Below are positions 34,448 to 44,342 of a DNA stretch of 64,000 bases, in pieces. Origin of the DNA: Pedobacter ginsenosidimutans (GTDB lineage Bacteria > Bacteroidota > Bacteroidia > Sphingobacteriales > Sphingobacteriaceae). Made by a program: the position numbers and the translations under genes. The notes under the pieces were generated by a model. It was not told where the DNA came from and searched no databases. It saw nothing but the letters and a program-made list of their open reading frames with translations. Positions within the stretch are counted from its first letter, which is position 1, and every line of letters starts with the position of its first letter. The stretch spans positions 33,634 through 97,633 of the forward strand of contig NZ_LMZQ01000016.1 in the NCBI RefSeq assembly GCF_001442625.1. The letters run 5' to 3'.

Positions 34448-37400
34448 ATGAAAATCAATCTACTAAAGATTTCAGGGCTTTCTGTGCTTTTTTTGCTCAA
34501 TAGCCCTGCTTTTTCGATGAATCCGGTTGCTGAAAAATCCGAGGGGTTTTCCGAGCTAAACATGCCTTTAGTGCATATCCAAAACCGAAAAGTAATTACA
34601 GGAACCGTATTAGACGAAAAAAACATGCCTATTCCCGGAGTTGGCATCAAAAACATTTCGTCAGGTAAAACTGCTGTAACTGATGAAGCTGGTAAATTCA
34701 GCATTGAGGCCAACACAAACGATGTGATCCGCTTTTCTTATGTGGGCTATCAAAATAAAGATGTTACAGTAGGCAATGAAGCCAACATAAGCGTTAAAAT
34801 GATGCCTGCCGAAGCCAATAAATTAGATGAAGTGGTGGTAATTGGTTATGGATCGGTGAAAAAAACAGACCTTACAGGTTCTGTTGGTGTGGTTAAAGCA
34901 AGCGAGCTGCAGGAACGTCCTTCTTCATCGCTAAACCAGGCACTCGCTGGCCGTATTTCTGGCGTACAGGTAAACACTAACTCAGGTAGACCCGGCGGAC
35001 AGACGAATATCAAAATCCGTGGATTTAGCTCAATCAATACGAGTAACAATCCACTTTATGTGGTAGATGGTGTGGCTTTACCAGTAGGCTCGCAAACGCA
35101 GAACAGTAATGCTATCGATTATATTAACCCAAGCGATATCGCTTCGGTAGAGGTATTAAAAGATGCTTCTTCGACGGCCATATACGGCGCAAGAGGTGCA
35201 AATGGAGTAATTTTAATCACTACTAAAAAAGGAACAGCAAATGCCCAACGCATTACCTATGATGCAGATTTTGGCATAAATACATTGGCGGCACACCATG
35301 TTAAGATGCTCGATGCCTTCGAGTATGTTAAAGTGCAGGATCTGGCTTATGAGAATATTAAAGTTTACGATCCGGTAGGTTGGGCAGCGGGAAGTTACGC
35401 ATCCACACCTGTTCCCAAAGCCGCGAGAATTGCCCTGCCTCAATTTTTCGATAGCAATGGAAATCCATTATATAATACCGATTGGTTAAAAGAATCTACA
35501 CAGAATAAACTTTCGCAAAATCACCAGCTGGGTTTTACAGGTGGAAACGAAAATAGCACCTATGGTGTTTTTGCAGGCTATCGTGATGACCAGGGACTTT
35601 TACTAAACTCTTATTTAAAACGTTATTCGGGCAGATTTAATTTCGATAGTAAAATTAAACCATGGTTAAAGGTAGGCGGTAATTTGAGCTACAATAACCA
35701 GAATGAAAACATTGTTGATCAGGGAACAGGCGGCTTAAATTCAGTCCGTATGATTACAGAAGCATTCCCTTTTCTACCAATTAAACTTGCAGATGGCAAG
35801 TGGGGCGATAATAAACTGATTCCATGGGCAGAAGGAGGCTCCAATCCGGTGCACATTTTAACCGATCAAAAATATGGAATGGTTACCCAAACTGCTTTGG
35901 GGAGTATTTACTCTACCATTAGCTTTAGCAAAGATTTAGAGTTCCGTACCCAGTTAGGGGCCAATATTGTGAGCCGCAACATTAACGAGTACAATGCCAA
36001 ACAATTATACGGTATCTCTGATGGACAGAATGGAACGGCGAATGTTACCGACGATCGGGAAACCTTCTGGTCATTGGAAAACTATTTAACCTATAACAAA
36101 CGTTTTGCCGAATCGCATGCCATTAATGCGTTGTTGGGTATCTCCTGGCAGGCCACCAATTTCTTTAGCAATACCAGTCATGCCGAGAATTTTGTAACCG
36201 ATTTTTACGGAAACAATAACATGGGCTCTGGAAGTAAATCGATAACGGTGGGTTCTAGCCGGAACAGATCGGCTTTTAACTCTTATTTTGGAAGGTTAAA
36301 CTACGCCTTTAAAGATAAATACCTGGTTACTTTTACAGGTAGGGTAGATGGGTCATCCAAATTCGGAGAGAACCATAAATTCGCCTTTTTCCCTTCGGCA
36401 GCATTGGCCTGGAAAGCCTCAGATGAAGATTTCCTTAAAGGAAACAAAACCATCTCTAACTTAAAACTAAGAACCAGTTATGGTTTAAGTGGTAACTCAG
36501 AGCTTCCTGCATATCAATCGCTCGCCACATTGGTTAATAACTCAGCTATTATTAACGATAGTAGGGTAACAGGCATTGGTATCGGTAGGTTGGCAAATCC
36601 AGATCTGGTTTGGGAAAAAACAGCTCAGGTTGATGCAGGTTTAGAATTAGGCTTGTTTAATAACCGCATTAATTTAGAAGCCGATCTTTATTACAGAAAA
36701 ACAACCGATATGTTATTGGATGCGCCGGTTCCACGTACCACAGGGTACTCGGTGATCAGAAAAAATATTGGCTCTATGCAGAACAAAGGTTTAGATTTAG
36801 GGATCAATACAGTAAACGTACAAACTGACGATTTTACCTGGAAAACCAGTTTCAACATTTCCCTTAACCGTAATAAAGTACTTTCTTTGGCTACTCCTGA
36901 TGATATTTTTGGGGTGGGTAACCCAAATTTCACCAATCAAACAGGTATTATCAGGGTAGGTGAGCCCGTGGGTTCATTTTGGGGGCTTGTTCGTTTAGGG
37001 ACCTGGAGCGAGGCCGAAAGGGCAGAAGCCGCTAAATATGTAAGTTACCGTGGTGGTAAAACTTTGCTTCCGGGCGATATTAAATATTTAGATGTAAACG
37101 GCGATCATGCCATTACAGATGCCGACCGTCAGATTATTGGTAACGGAACACCAAAAGGCTGGGGATCGTTTGGTAACTCATTCCGCTATAAAAACCTAGA
37201 GCTGATTGTGGAACTTCAATATTCTTATGGTAATGATGTATTGAATATGACCCACCACTCAGGTGAAGACAGACAGGTACAGGCCAACAGTTTTGCCAGT
37301 GTATTAAATGCCTGGACTCCTCAGAATCAAAATACACCGATCGCCGCAATCAGGGATCAATCTGCCGGATATGTAACCAACGTAGATACCCATTGGTTAG

Positions 37401-37648
37401 AAGACGGTTCGTTCATCCGGGGAAAAAACCTTTTGCTAGGTTATACTTTTGATAAGACACTTGTCGAAAAATTACGCTTAAGCAAACTTCGTGTTTATGC
37501 ATCTGTTCAGAATTTCTTCCTGGCAACCAAGTATACAGGTAACGACCCTGAGGTAACTACCTATGGAAATGCATTTGCACAAGGTCAAACATTTTTCGAT
37601 TATCCAAAGCCAACTACTTTCATGGTAGGTTTAAACATTGGATTATAA
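34448..37648 (+). CDS. SusC/RagA-type TonB-dependent outer-membrane transporter
   Basis: 1066 residues. Signal peptide (MKINLLKISGLSVLFLLNSPAFS), a carboxypeptidase-regulatory-like domain (about 50-125; VITGTVLDEKNMPIPGVGI, then FSYVGYQNKDV), the plug domain beginning DEVVVIGYGSVKKTDLTGSV and containing PLYVVDG, and a long beta barrel ending in MVGLNIGL. It imports oligosaccharide across the outer membrane with the SusD lipoprotein encoded 26 bases downstream. No glycosidase is next to the pair, so the glycan is unknown; shared operator-like sites link it tentatively to the GH92 gene at 61459. Confidence 0.95.
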   Translation: MKINLLKISGLSVLFLLNSPAFSMNPVAEKSEGFSELNMPLVHIQNRKVITGTVLDEKNMPIPGVGIKNISSGKTAVTDEAGKFSIEANTNDVIRFSYVGYQNKDVTVGNEANISVKMMPAEANKLDEVVVIGYGSVKKTDLTGSVGVVKASELQERPSSSLNQALAGRISGVQVNTNSGRPGGQTNIKIRGFSSINTSNNPLYVVDGVALPVGSQTQNSNAIDYINPSDIASVEVLKDASSTAIYGARGANGVILITTKKGTANAQRITYDADFGINTLAAHHVKMLDAFEYVKVQDLAYENIKVYDPVGWAAGSYASTPVPKAARIALPQFFDSNGNPLYNTDWLKESTQNKLSQNHQLGFTGGNENSTYGVFAGYRDDQGLLLNSYLKRYSGRFNFDSKIKPWLKVGGNLSYNNQNENIVDQGTGGLNSVRMITEAFPFLPIKLADGKWGDNKLIPWAEGGSNPVHILTDQKYGMVTQTALGSIYSTISFSKDLEFRTQLGANIVSRNINEYNAKQLYGISDGQNGTANVTDDRETFWSLENYLTYNKRFAESHAINALLGISWQATNFFSNTSHAENFVTDFYGNNNMGSGSKSITVGSSRNRSAFNSYFGRLNYAFKDKYLVTFTGRVDGSSKFGENHKFAFFPSAALAWKASDEDFLKGNKTISNLKLRTSYGLSGNSELPAYQSLATLVNNSAIINDSRVTGIGIGRLANPDLVWEKTAQVDAGLELGLFNNRINLEADLYYRKTTDMLLDAPVPRTTGYSVIRKNIGSMQNKGLDLGINTVNVQTDDFTWKTSFNISLNRNKVLSLATPDDIFGVGNPNFTNQTGIIRVGEPVGSFWGLVRLGTWSEAERAEAAKYVSYRGGKTLLPGDIKYLDVNGDHAITDADRQIIGNGTPKGWGSFGNSFRYKNLELIVELQYSYGNDVLNMTHHSGEDRQVQANSFASVLNAWTPQNQNTPIAAIRDQSAGYVTNVDTHWLEDGSFIRGKNLLLGYTFDKTLVEKLRLSKLRVYASVQNFFLATKYTGNDPEVTTYGNAFAQGQTFFDYPKPTTFMVGLNIGL

Positions 37649-37674
37649 ACATTAACTAAAGAAAGGATATCAAC

Positions 37675-39231
37675 ATGAAAATAAACATAAAAAATATCGC
37701 TGCTTTGTTGTTGCTAGGCGGCGCTATAATCGGAAACTCGGGATGTAAGAAGTTTTTAGATGAAACAGATCCCACCAATCTTTCACCCGATAATTTTTAT
37801 ACTTTACCAGAACATGCAGAAGCTGGTATTGCTGCTGTTTATGCAGAAATCCGGTTTATTGGAAACGGTGCCGGTATTTATTCCAACAACTGGCAGATGC
37901 TTGATGCGCCAACCGGCATACAATCTACCGAAACCGCACAAAACTCCGATCTGAACAATTTGTATTCACTGATTTATGATGGAACAAACCTGCATGTTAA
38001 CCAAAGCTGGAACGGATTTTATAAAGTAATTGCACAAACCAACCTGGTGTTGGATAAAGTTCCGGGCATTAATCCAATGGACAATGCACAGAAAAAAAGA
38101 ATTCTAGGAGAGGCAGCTTTCATCAGGGCCTGGGCCTATTTTTACCTGGTACGTTTATGGGGCGATGTGCCTTTAATTACTAAACCTATTATCAGCCCTA
38201 ACGATCCCAATTTTTCTCCTTCCCGTACGCCGCAAGAACAGGTTTACAAACAGATTGTTGATGATCTGGTTGTTGCAGAAGCAGCAGGTTTGCCTTTTAT
38301 GGATGCAAGCGGACGTGTTTCTACAGCAGCAATTAAATCTGAATTGGCAAAAGTATATTTAACCATGGCCGGGCAACCCCTTAACAAAGGAGCAGCTTAT
38401 TATAAATTAGCTGCAGATAAGGCCAAAGAGGTAATCGATTATTCAACCGGGAATCCTGCATTACTTGGCTTATTTCCAAGTTATGGGGCCTTGCACGATG
38501 CGAAAAATGATAATAAAGTCGAGCATTTATTCGGAATCCAGTACAATGATGCTGCCGGATCTGGTAATCCTTTACAGTCTTCATATCTACCATTGCATCA
38601 GCCATTGGTTTCTAAAATTGATGGGATTGGAACTGCTATTCCAACTGCAAGTTTTTATGGTTCGTATGAGGCAGGAGATTTAAGGGCTAAAAACAGAGAA
38701 GGTTATTTCTTTACCGATTATTATACTGATGGGTTTAAAATGCCGCTGATTAACCGCGGTAAGCCTTATGTTTTTAAACACTTCGATCTGATTGCAAATG
38801 GAACACTGGGTGTAGAAGGTACCAGCAGAAGCGATCTGAATATTCCACAGATCCGTTATGCCGAAACCTTATTAATTTATGCCGAAGCACAGAACAGGGC
38901 AGATGGGAGTCCGAATGTTGCTGCCTATGCTGCGGTAAATGCAGTGCGCAAAAGAGCGCAACTGACTGATCTTGCAGGTTTGAACCAAACGCAGTTTGAA
39001 GAAGCCGTATGGAAAGAGCGCTGGCACGAGCTGTGTTACGAAGGTATTACCTGGTTTGATATGGTCCGCTTGCGTAAAGTGTACAATGAAACTACCAATG
39101 GCTTTGATAATTTTGTTGGCCACGTTAATAAAAGTGTAAACCAAGCTTTGCAAACCAAACATTTATTGTTTCCAATTCCTACTCCAGAAATCAAAAATAA
39201 CCCTAACCTGACTCCAAATCCAGGTTATTAA
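37675..39231 (+). CDS. SusD/RagB-type outer-membrane glycan-binding lipoprotein
   Basis: 518 residues. Lipoprotein signal with Cys24 (GNSGCKKFLDE), then the SusD N-terminal DPTNLSPDNFYTLPEHAEAG and the C-terminal EERWHELCYEG-like segment (KERWHELCYEGITWFDMVR) and the usual ending FPIPTPEIKNNPNLTPNPGY region. It forms the lid on the SusC transporter encoded immediately upstream and captures the glycan at the cell surface. The gene ends the operon, with a terminator about 60 bases further on. Confidence 0.95.
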   Translation: MKINIKNIAALLLLGGAIIGNSGCKKFLDETDPTNLSPDNFYTLPEHAEAGIAAVYAEIRFIGNGAGIYSNNWQMLDAPTGIQSTETAQNSDLNNLYSLIYDGTNLHVNQSWNGFYKVIAQTNLVLDKVPGINPMDNAQKKRILGEAAFIRAWAYFYLVRLWGDVPLITKPIISPNDPNFSPSRTPQEQVYKQIVDDLVVAEAAGLPFMDASGRVSTAAIKSELAKVYLTMAGQPLNKGAAYYKLAADKAKEVIDYSTGNPALLGLFPSYGALHDAKNDNKVEHLFGIQYNDAAGSGNPLQSSYLPLHQPLVSKIDGIGTAIPTASFYGSYEAGDLRAKNREGYFFTDYYTDGFKMPLINRGKPYVFKHFDLIANGTLGVEGTSRSDLNIPQIRYAETLLIYAEAQNRADGSPNVAAYAAVNAVRKRAQLTDLAGLNQTQFEEAVWKERWHELCYEGITWFDMVRLRKVYNETTNGFDNFVGHVNKSVNQALQTKHLLFPIPTPEIKNNPNLTPNPGY

Positions 39232-39293
39232 ACAACACTATTTTATTATTTCTAATGGTTGGCATCACACCGGCCATAAATAATGTTTTAACA

Positions 39294-39327
39294 AAAAACG
39301 GATGCCCGATATGAGGCATCCGTTTTT
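39294..39327 (+). terminator. Terminator of the first SusC/SusD operon
   Basis: AAAAACGGATGCC and GGCATCCGTTTTT form a strong stem-loop ending in Ts. Confidence 0.9.
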
Positions 39328-39537
39328 GTTTCATGGTTGTTTCGGCTGAAGTGTAACGGAATAGAGATCCTTCGGCGCCGCTCGGTAGCATAATGCAAAG
39401 AGGTTTTGCACTTGCTAAAAGGGTTTTATCAGCAATTTTACAGCCTATAACTATTGCATAGGCAGATTTTGCAGTAATTCGTAAATTGAGTTTAAAAAAA
39501 TAAAAGGCATGAAGAGGCTTTTTTAATTTATTAGGCT

Positions 39538-39545
39538 TATTTTTG
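39538..39545 (+). promoter_or_regulatory. Bacteroidota -7 promoter element before the cupin gene
   Basis: TATTTTTG matches TAnnTTTG 80 bases before the ATG. No clear -33 TTTG is present. Confidence 0.45.
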
Positions 39546-39624
39546 CGGCAAATTATAGAACCACACAGGAGATTAATTAATGCCTGTGAACCTCGACAAT
39601 CATTAGAAAACTAATATTTTATCA

Positions 39625-40122
39625 ATGACAAACGACAAAAAAGAAATATTCGAAAGCGTAGCACAACGTTTAAAAATTGAAGGTTTTAATGTAGTAAACC
39701 GTGATGAAACACGCCCTTGGGGTGGTTTCTTTGTAATAGATGAGGCGCAGGCGCAACAATTTGCCGATACTTATTTTGATGGATTAAACGTTGAAGACCT
39801 TAAAATTGGCGGTAAATTAAGCCCAAAAATTTTAATCGTTGCACCAAATACACGTCTTTCGTGGCAATATCACCACCGCAGAGCCGAAATCTGGCAAGTG
39901 GTAACTGGGACTGTTGGTATTAAAACCAGCCAAACTGATGAAGAAGGTGAAGTTAAAAAATATGCTCCAAAAGACCAGATCAAATTACAACAAGGTGAAC
40001 GCCATCGTTTAATCGGTTTAGAAGATTGGGGTGTTGTAGCAGAAATATGGCAACATACCGATGCTTCAAACCCATCAGATGAAAGCGATATCGTACGTGT
40101 TCAAGACGATTTCGGTAGATAA
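39625..40122 (+). CDS. Cupin-domain protein of the mannose-6-phosphate isomerase type
   Basis: 165 residues. A single cupin with metal-binding pattern: PNTRLSWQYHHRRAEIWQVVTG (two His and one Glu) and the second motif QQGERHRLIGLEDWGVVAEIW. The opening NRDETRPWGGFFVID resembles the C-terminal isomerase part of bifunctional GDP-mannose pyrophosphorylase/PMI proteins. Stand-alone proteins like this are often annotated as phosphomannose or phosphoheptose isomerase; the activity is not proven. A single gene with its own terminator. Confidence 0.85.
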   Translation: MTNDKKEIFESVAQRLKIEGFNVVNRDETRPWGGFFVIDEAQAQQFADTYFDGLNVEDLKIGGKLSPKILIVAPNTRLSWQYHHRRAEIWQVVTGTVGIKTSQTDEEGEVKKYAPKDQIKLQQGERHRLIGLEDWGVVAEIWQHTDASNPSDESDIVRVQDDFGR

Positions 40123-40134
40123 TAAATAATTTAA

Positions 40135-40174
40135 AAAAGAATCCTGTTCTATGCATTGGAACAGGATTCTTTTT
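40135..40174 (+). terminator. Terminator of the cupin gene
   Basis: AAAGAATCCTGTTC and GAACAGGATTCTTT form a 14-base-pair stem followed by Ts. Confidence 0.9.
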
Positions 40175-40261
40175 ATCTAAACGTTTAATTTAAAGCGGTT
40201 TTTCTACAATATTAAAAACTAAACGCCCTCAAACTACGTTTATAAAGCATACACCCTATAC

Positions 40262-40990
40262 ATGATTATCTTCATTTTTTTTCTTTGCCATTGGTTTTTA
40301 TCCCTGTTTAGCCAAACCTTTTTCCTTCACCGTTACTCATCGCACAAGATGTTTAAAATGGAGCTTTTTTGGGAGCGGTTTTTCTATCTGATATTGCTGA
40401 TCTCACAAGGTTCATCATTTTTAAACCCCAGGGCTTATGCCATTCTGCACCGGATGCATCATGCTTATAGCGACACTGAAAAAGATCCGCACTCTCCACA
40501 TTTTTTTAAGGATGTTTTCGGGATGATGATTGCAACGAAGAATATGTATATGAATTACCTGCATTTTAAAATACAGCCAGAGCCAGCTTTTCAGGGGAAT
40601 TATCCCGAATGGCCTATTGTTGATAAAATTGGAAATTCATGGGCCTGGAGAATTGCATGCGGACTGTTTTATATTGGCTTTTATGTTGCTTTTGCCAACC
40701 ACTGGTGGCTGTTTATTTTATTACCGATCCACTTTTTGATGGGGCCTTTACATGGCGCAATTGTAAACTGGTGTGGTCATAAATATGGCTATTCTAACCA
40801 TGATAATGATGATCATAGCAAAAACTCATTACCTTGGGATTTCTTATTAATGGGCGAGCTTTTTCAGAATAACCACCACAAAAAACCAAACAGTCCTAAC
40901 TTTGCTGCCAAATGGTGGGAATTTGATCCAACCTATCCGGTAATGAAAGTATTGCACTGGATGCGTATTATTAAAATCAGAAAAGTTTAA
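40262..40990 (+). CDS. Membrane fatty-acid (acyl-CoA type) desaturase
   Basis: 242 residues. Di-iron histidine boxes of the delta-9 acyl-CoA desaturase group are present: HRYSSH (23-28), HRMHH (63-67) and NNHHKKPN near residue 208, plus an additional GHKYGYSNHDND stretch. Membrane helices at about 1-20, 40-56, 125-150 and 150-165. It introduces a double bond into saturated acyl chains for membrane fluidity. The protein is at the short end for the family but the boxes are complete. No operon partner. Confidence 0.9.
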   Translation: MIIFIFFLCHWFLSLFSQTFFLHRYSSHKMFKMELFWERFFYLILLISQGSSFLNPRAYAILHRMHHAYSDTEKDPHSPHFFKDVFGMMIATKNMYMNYLHFKIQPEPAFQGNYPEWPIVDKIGNSWAWRIACGLFYIGFYVAFANHWWLFILLPIHFLMGPLHGAIVNWCGHKYGYSNHDNDDHSKNSLPWDFLLMGELFQNNHHKKPNSPNFAAKWWEFDPTYPVMKVLHWMRIIKIRKV

Positions 40991-41022
40991 GGGAAGACTA
41001 AAGCTTAAAGCTAAGTGCTCCG

Positions 41023-41078
41023 TCATACTATCCCGAATGTTCGGGATTTATTCCATGGTCTGTGTCCTCACAGACCAT
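41023..41078. repeat. Dispersed palindromic repeats (TCCCGAA/TTCGGGA and GGTCTGTG/CACAGACC)
   Basis: ATCCCGAATGTTCGGGAT (41032-41049) and TGGTCTGTGTCCTCACAGACCA (41056-41077, split here for length as TGGTCTGTG and CACAGACCA) are adjacent palindromes. The second recurs at 60974-60997 and in diverged form at 55051-55121. Confidence 0.75.
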
Positions 41079-41165
41079 TTATTTTTTCACTGTTTGGTTC
41101 ACTAAACTAGCTATAGTTTTTTTCACCACGGAAGCCCTGAAATCACGGAATTAATCTTTACAATT

Positions 41166-41186
41166 TGTCATCCTGTCGAAGGACTG
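41166..41186. repeat. Dispersed repeat, GTCATCCTG...TCGAAGGA type
   Basis: TGTCATCCTGTCGAAGGACT is a shortened, opposite-strand version of the repeat at the right end of the window (TCCTTCGACAGGCTCAGGATGACA, written in two parts there). Confidence 0.6.
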
Positions 41187-41596
41187 TCACAAGTTTCATT
41201 TCATGGTTTTTGCTGTCAGATTTTTGTTTTTTGCACAGTTTTATCTCATCTAAACCTCACAACTGCGAAAATCCCTTTTGTTTGCAGCAACCTTGAATAT
41301 CAATACAATCACACCTCAAAAAAATTGAAGCGAATGGAAGGGTTTTTGGTATCGGTATAAGTGGAACCTGCTTTTCTAATTAAGAAATATATTCTGCATT
41401 TTGAAATATTCATTTTAATTAGTAACCCTGAGTGTAATCAAAGCGTAATAAGAGAAATACTGTCATCCATAATTCCTTTTACCGATGAAAGCGTAGTGTT
41501 TGCCGACTAATTAGAAGAGTTAGGGTAAAAAGTATAGGTTATAATTGTAACAAAATGCAATTTGCGTAGACTAATTACAAAAGACTAACTCTTAAC

Positions 41597-44023
41597 ATGA
41601 AAAAACTTCTACTACTTACCTTCATCCTTGGATTATTTTTTACCGCACATGCCCAGTTTACTGGCGGCGGCTTGGGTGGAGGACCAAAAAAATCTACCGT
41701 TACCGGACGTATTACCGCAACCATACTCGATTCATTAACTAAAAAACCAATTGATTACGCAACGGTATCTTTGGTTAATGCAAAGGATAATAAATCAGTT
41801 AATGGTGGTGTAACCGATGGAAAGGGAAAACTAACCTTACAAAATGTATCGCCTGATTCATATAAGCTAATGATCGGTTTTATGGGCTACAAAACAAAAT
41901 CTGTTTTGGTTACCACCACGCCGTCAAAACCCGATAATAATATGGGCACAATTTATATTTCATCAAGTGAAAATACTTTGGCCGATGTTCAGGTTCAGGG
42001 AACAAAAGCAGTTATCGAAAATAAAATCGATAGAATGGTTTATAACGCAGAAGCTGATGGTACAAACGCCGGCGGCGATGCAACAGATGTAATGCGTAAG
42101 GTGCCGATGTTATCGGTTGATATTAACGGCAACGTACAGTTACGTGGTGGCGCCGTACGCGTTTTAATTAACGGTAAGCCTTCCGGTACCATGGCCAGCA
42201 GCGTTGCTGATGCTTTAAAAATGATCCCTGCAGAGCAGATTAAAAGTGTAGAGGTAATTACCAGTCCATCAGCTAAATATGACGCAGAAGGTTCCGGAGG
42301 TATCATCAATATCATAACTAAAAAATCTAATGCACAAGGCGTAAGTGGTTCGGTAAATGCATCAGCAGGTACACGTCAGAACAACGGTGCGTTTAACTTA
42401 ACTGCAAAAACGGGCCGTTTAAGTGTTAATACTTCATTAGGTGGGAATTTTGCATACGCTCAGAATTCGAGAGTTGTTATTGTTAACAATACGGAGCTAA
42501 GTGATGGGAGCGCCATCTATACATCACAAGATGGTTACTCAAAATGGAGTAGAAATGGTTTAAATGGTAGTTTAGGTGTTGATTATGACTTTAATGCATA
42601 CAATAACATTAGCTCTAACGTAAAGTTTAACCGTTTTTCGAATGGCGGACCAGGTGAATCAGATTTTCTTACTAATGGTTTCCGTCAAAGAAACATTAGC
42701 GATATGGATATGACATTCAGTAATATGGATTGGAATGTCGATTATAAAAAAACATCTAAAAAAGAAGGAGAAGAGTTTTCTATATCTGCGCAATTATCTA
42801 GAGGCCGTACGCCGCAAAGATTTAGTAATACGTTTATTCCTCAGGATTCTTTAACAGGCACAACCACTGAAAGGAATAATACCAGTAAAAATAATGAGTA
42901 TACCGTTCAAACAGATTATACTTACCCATTTTCTAAGTCGACAACTTTAGAGGTAGGAGCAAAAGGTATTTTTCGTAAAATTAGAAGCCAGTTCGATTTT
43001 TCGTCTCAGGACTTTGATTATAATCAGGATGTTGCTGCAGCTTACGGTGTAATTAGCTTCAACTTAACCAAAAAAATAAAGTTTAAAGGTGGTTTAAGAA
43101 CGGAATATACTACAATAAGTTTTAACACTAAGGCTAATGGAATTCAGAAAAATGATTATTTGAATTTATTTCCCAGCGCAATCATATCCCAAACGTTAAA
43201 AGGAAACGCCACATTAAAATTAAGTTATAACCGTCGTTTACAAAGACCTGGTCAAAACTATTTGAATCCTTTCCTTAACGATAGTAACCCAATTAACTTA
43301 CAGCAGGGAAATCCATATTTAAATCCTGAATTGAGTGATAACTTAGAGTTAGGTTACAGTACCTTTATAAAAGGATCGGTAATTAATGCCTCAGTGTTTT
43401 ACCGCCGTACAGGAGGGGTAATTGAAAGTTCACTTACTACAACTGCTGCCAATATACCATTAACCACTTACATTAATGTGGGTACTGGCCAAACTTATGG
43501 TTTCAATATCTTTGGCTCATATAATCCTAAACCAAAATGGACTTTAATGAGTAATTTTGGATTAAATACTTACGAAGTGAATAACAAGGTAGCTAATTTT
43601 AACACTGGTACTTTTGTAAACTATAACATTTTTGCCCGTTCTGCATATGGTTTTGGTAAAGGCTATAATTTTGAATTATTTGGGGTGGTAAATTCGCCAA
43701 GAAGAACCTATCAGGGTAAAACAGATGCGATGATCTTTTATGGTGCATCATTCAAGAAAGATATCTTAAACAAAAAAGGATCAATTGGTGTCAATACCTT
43801 GAATCCTTTTACAAAAGATCTTCACATCCAAACTGTAAATAACTCTATTACGCCTACTGAAACAGTTTTTCAGAGTCAAAATATCTACTATCCACTACGC
43901 TCTTTTGGTGTGAACTTTAGTTATTCTTTCGGTAAGCTTAAATTTACCGAGAAGAAAAAGATCAAAAACGACGATGTGAAACAAGATCAGCAACAAGGAG
44001 GTATGGGCGGCGTTCAACAATAA
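41597..44023 (+). CDS. Outer-membrane beta-barrel receptor (OMP_b-brl_3 type, TonB-dependent-receptor-like)
   Basis: 808 residues. Signal peptide (MKKLLLLTFILGLFFTAHA), a carboxypeptidase-regulatory-like domain (about 40-125; ILDSLTKKPIDYATVSLVN), a plug-like domain (VMRKVPMLSVDINGNVQLRGG, then VLINGKP) and a large barrel rich in alternating strands, ending with a Lys/Gln/Gly-rich cytoplasm-like tail (KKKIKNDDVKQDQQQGG) after the last strand. The family lacks a clear SusD partner, as here. Substrate unknown. The gene stands alone and has a terminator. Confidence 0.9.
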   Translation: MKKLLLLTFILGLFFTAHAQFTGGGLGGGPKKSTVTGRITATILDSLTKKPIDYATVSLVNAKDNKSVNGGVTDGKGKLTLQNVSPDSYKLMIGFMGYKTKSVLVTTTPSKPDNNMGTIYISSSENTLADVQVQGTKAVIENKIDRMVYNAEADGTNAGGDATDVMRKVPMLSVDINGNVQLRGGAVRVLINGKPSGTMASSVADALKMIPAEQIKSVEVITSPSAKYDAEGSGGIINIITKKSNAQGVSGSVNASAGTRQNNGAFNLTAKTGRLSVNTSLGGNFAYAQNSRVVIVNNTELSDGSAIYTSQDGYSKWSRNGLNGSLGVDYDFNAYNNISSNVKFNRFSNGGPGESDFLTNGFRQRNISDMDMTFSNMDWNVDYKKTSKKEGEEFSISAQLSRGRTPQRFSNTFIPQDSLTGTTTERNNTSKNNEYTVQTDYTYPFSKSTTLEVGAKGIFRKIRSQFDFSSQDFDYNQDVAAAYGVISFNLTKKIKFKGGLRTEYTTISFNTKANGIQKNDYLNLFPSAIISQTLKGNATLKLSYNRRLQRPGQNYLNPFLNDSNPINLQQGNPYLNPELSDNLELGYSTFIKGSVINASVFYRRTGGVIESSLTTTAANIPLTTYINVGTGQTYGFNIFGSYNPKPKWTLMSNFGLNTYEVNNKVANFNTGTFVNYNIFARSAYGFGKGYNFELFGVVNSPRRTYQGKTDAMIFYGASFKKDILNKKGSIGVNTLNPFTKDLHIQTVNNSITPTETVFQSQNIYYPLRSFGVNFSYSFGKLKFTEKKKIKNDDVKQDQQQGGMGGVQQ

Positions 44024-44342
44024 AACCCAATCTAAATATATAGTTCAGGCCTCTCGATCAAAATCGGGAGGCTTTTTTGCTTTAAGGGTATTTGCTACTT
44101 GTATTTAGTGTAAAATACACCATAAGTGGTGTTGTTGCTTCTGATTTTTCCTAGAGTAAATAGCTTTGTTCATTTTTTTGCGTTTTTTATCTTGAATATT
44201 TGCGGGTTTTTGCTGGGTATAGGCTTTTTGTATCAAAAATTGTACGGAATTTAACTTGGTTGGTCATGTTTTGTGCGTGTTCTTATTCGTAAAAACCTTA
44301 TATTGCAATAGCTAACAAACCTTTAACCTAAACAATTGTGAT
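44024..44342. other. Intergenic region before the second SusC gene
   Basis: Contains the terminator of the preceding gene and an AT/T-rich stretch presumably holding the SusC promoter. No operator like those before the first SusC gene is seen. Confidence 0.5.
44048..44078 (+). terminator. Terminator of the beta-barrel receptor gene
   Basis: GCCTCTCGAT and ATCGGGAGGC form a stem with one wobble pair, followed by TTTTTT. Confidence 0.85.

Larger units (their letters stand above)
39232..39624. other. Intergenic region between SusD and cupin genes
   Basis: Contains the SusD terminator, a fragment of a dispersed repeat (GAGATCCTTCGGCGCCGCTCGG, split at about 39364-39386) and a promoter-like box at 39538. 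No gene seen. Confidence 0.55.
40991..41596. other. Long intergenic region with dispersed repeats
   Basis: About 600 bases without a gene. It carries a TCCCGAA-TTCGGGA palindrome and a GGTCTGTG...CACAGACC palindrome (41023-41078) and a GTCATCCTG-TCGAAGGA repeat (41166-41186). The remainder is AT-rich and should hold the promoter of the beta-barrel receptor gene. Confidence 0.6.

Noticed and set aside
41480..41510. TAGTGTTTG as a promoter before the beta-barrel receptor gene
   Set aside because: The spacing inside the element is one base too long for TAnnTTTG and no -33 element was seen.
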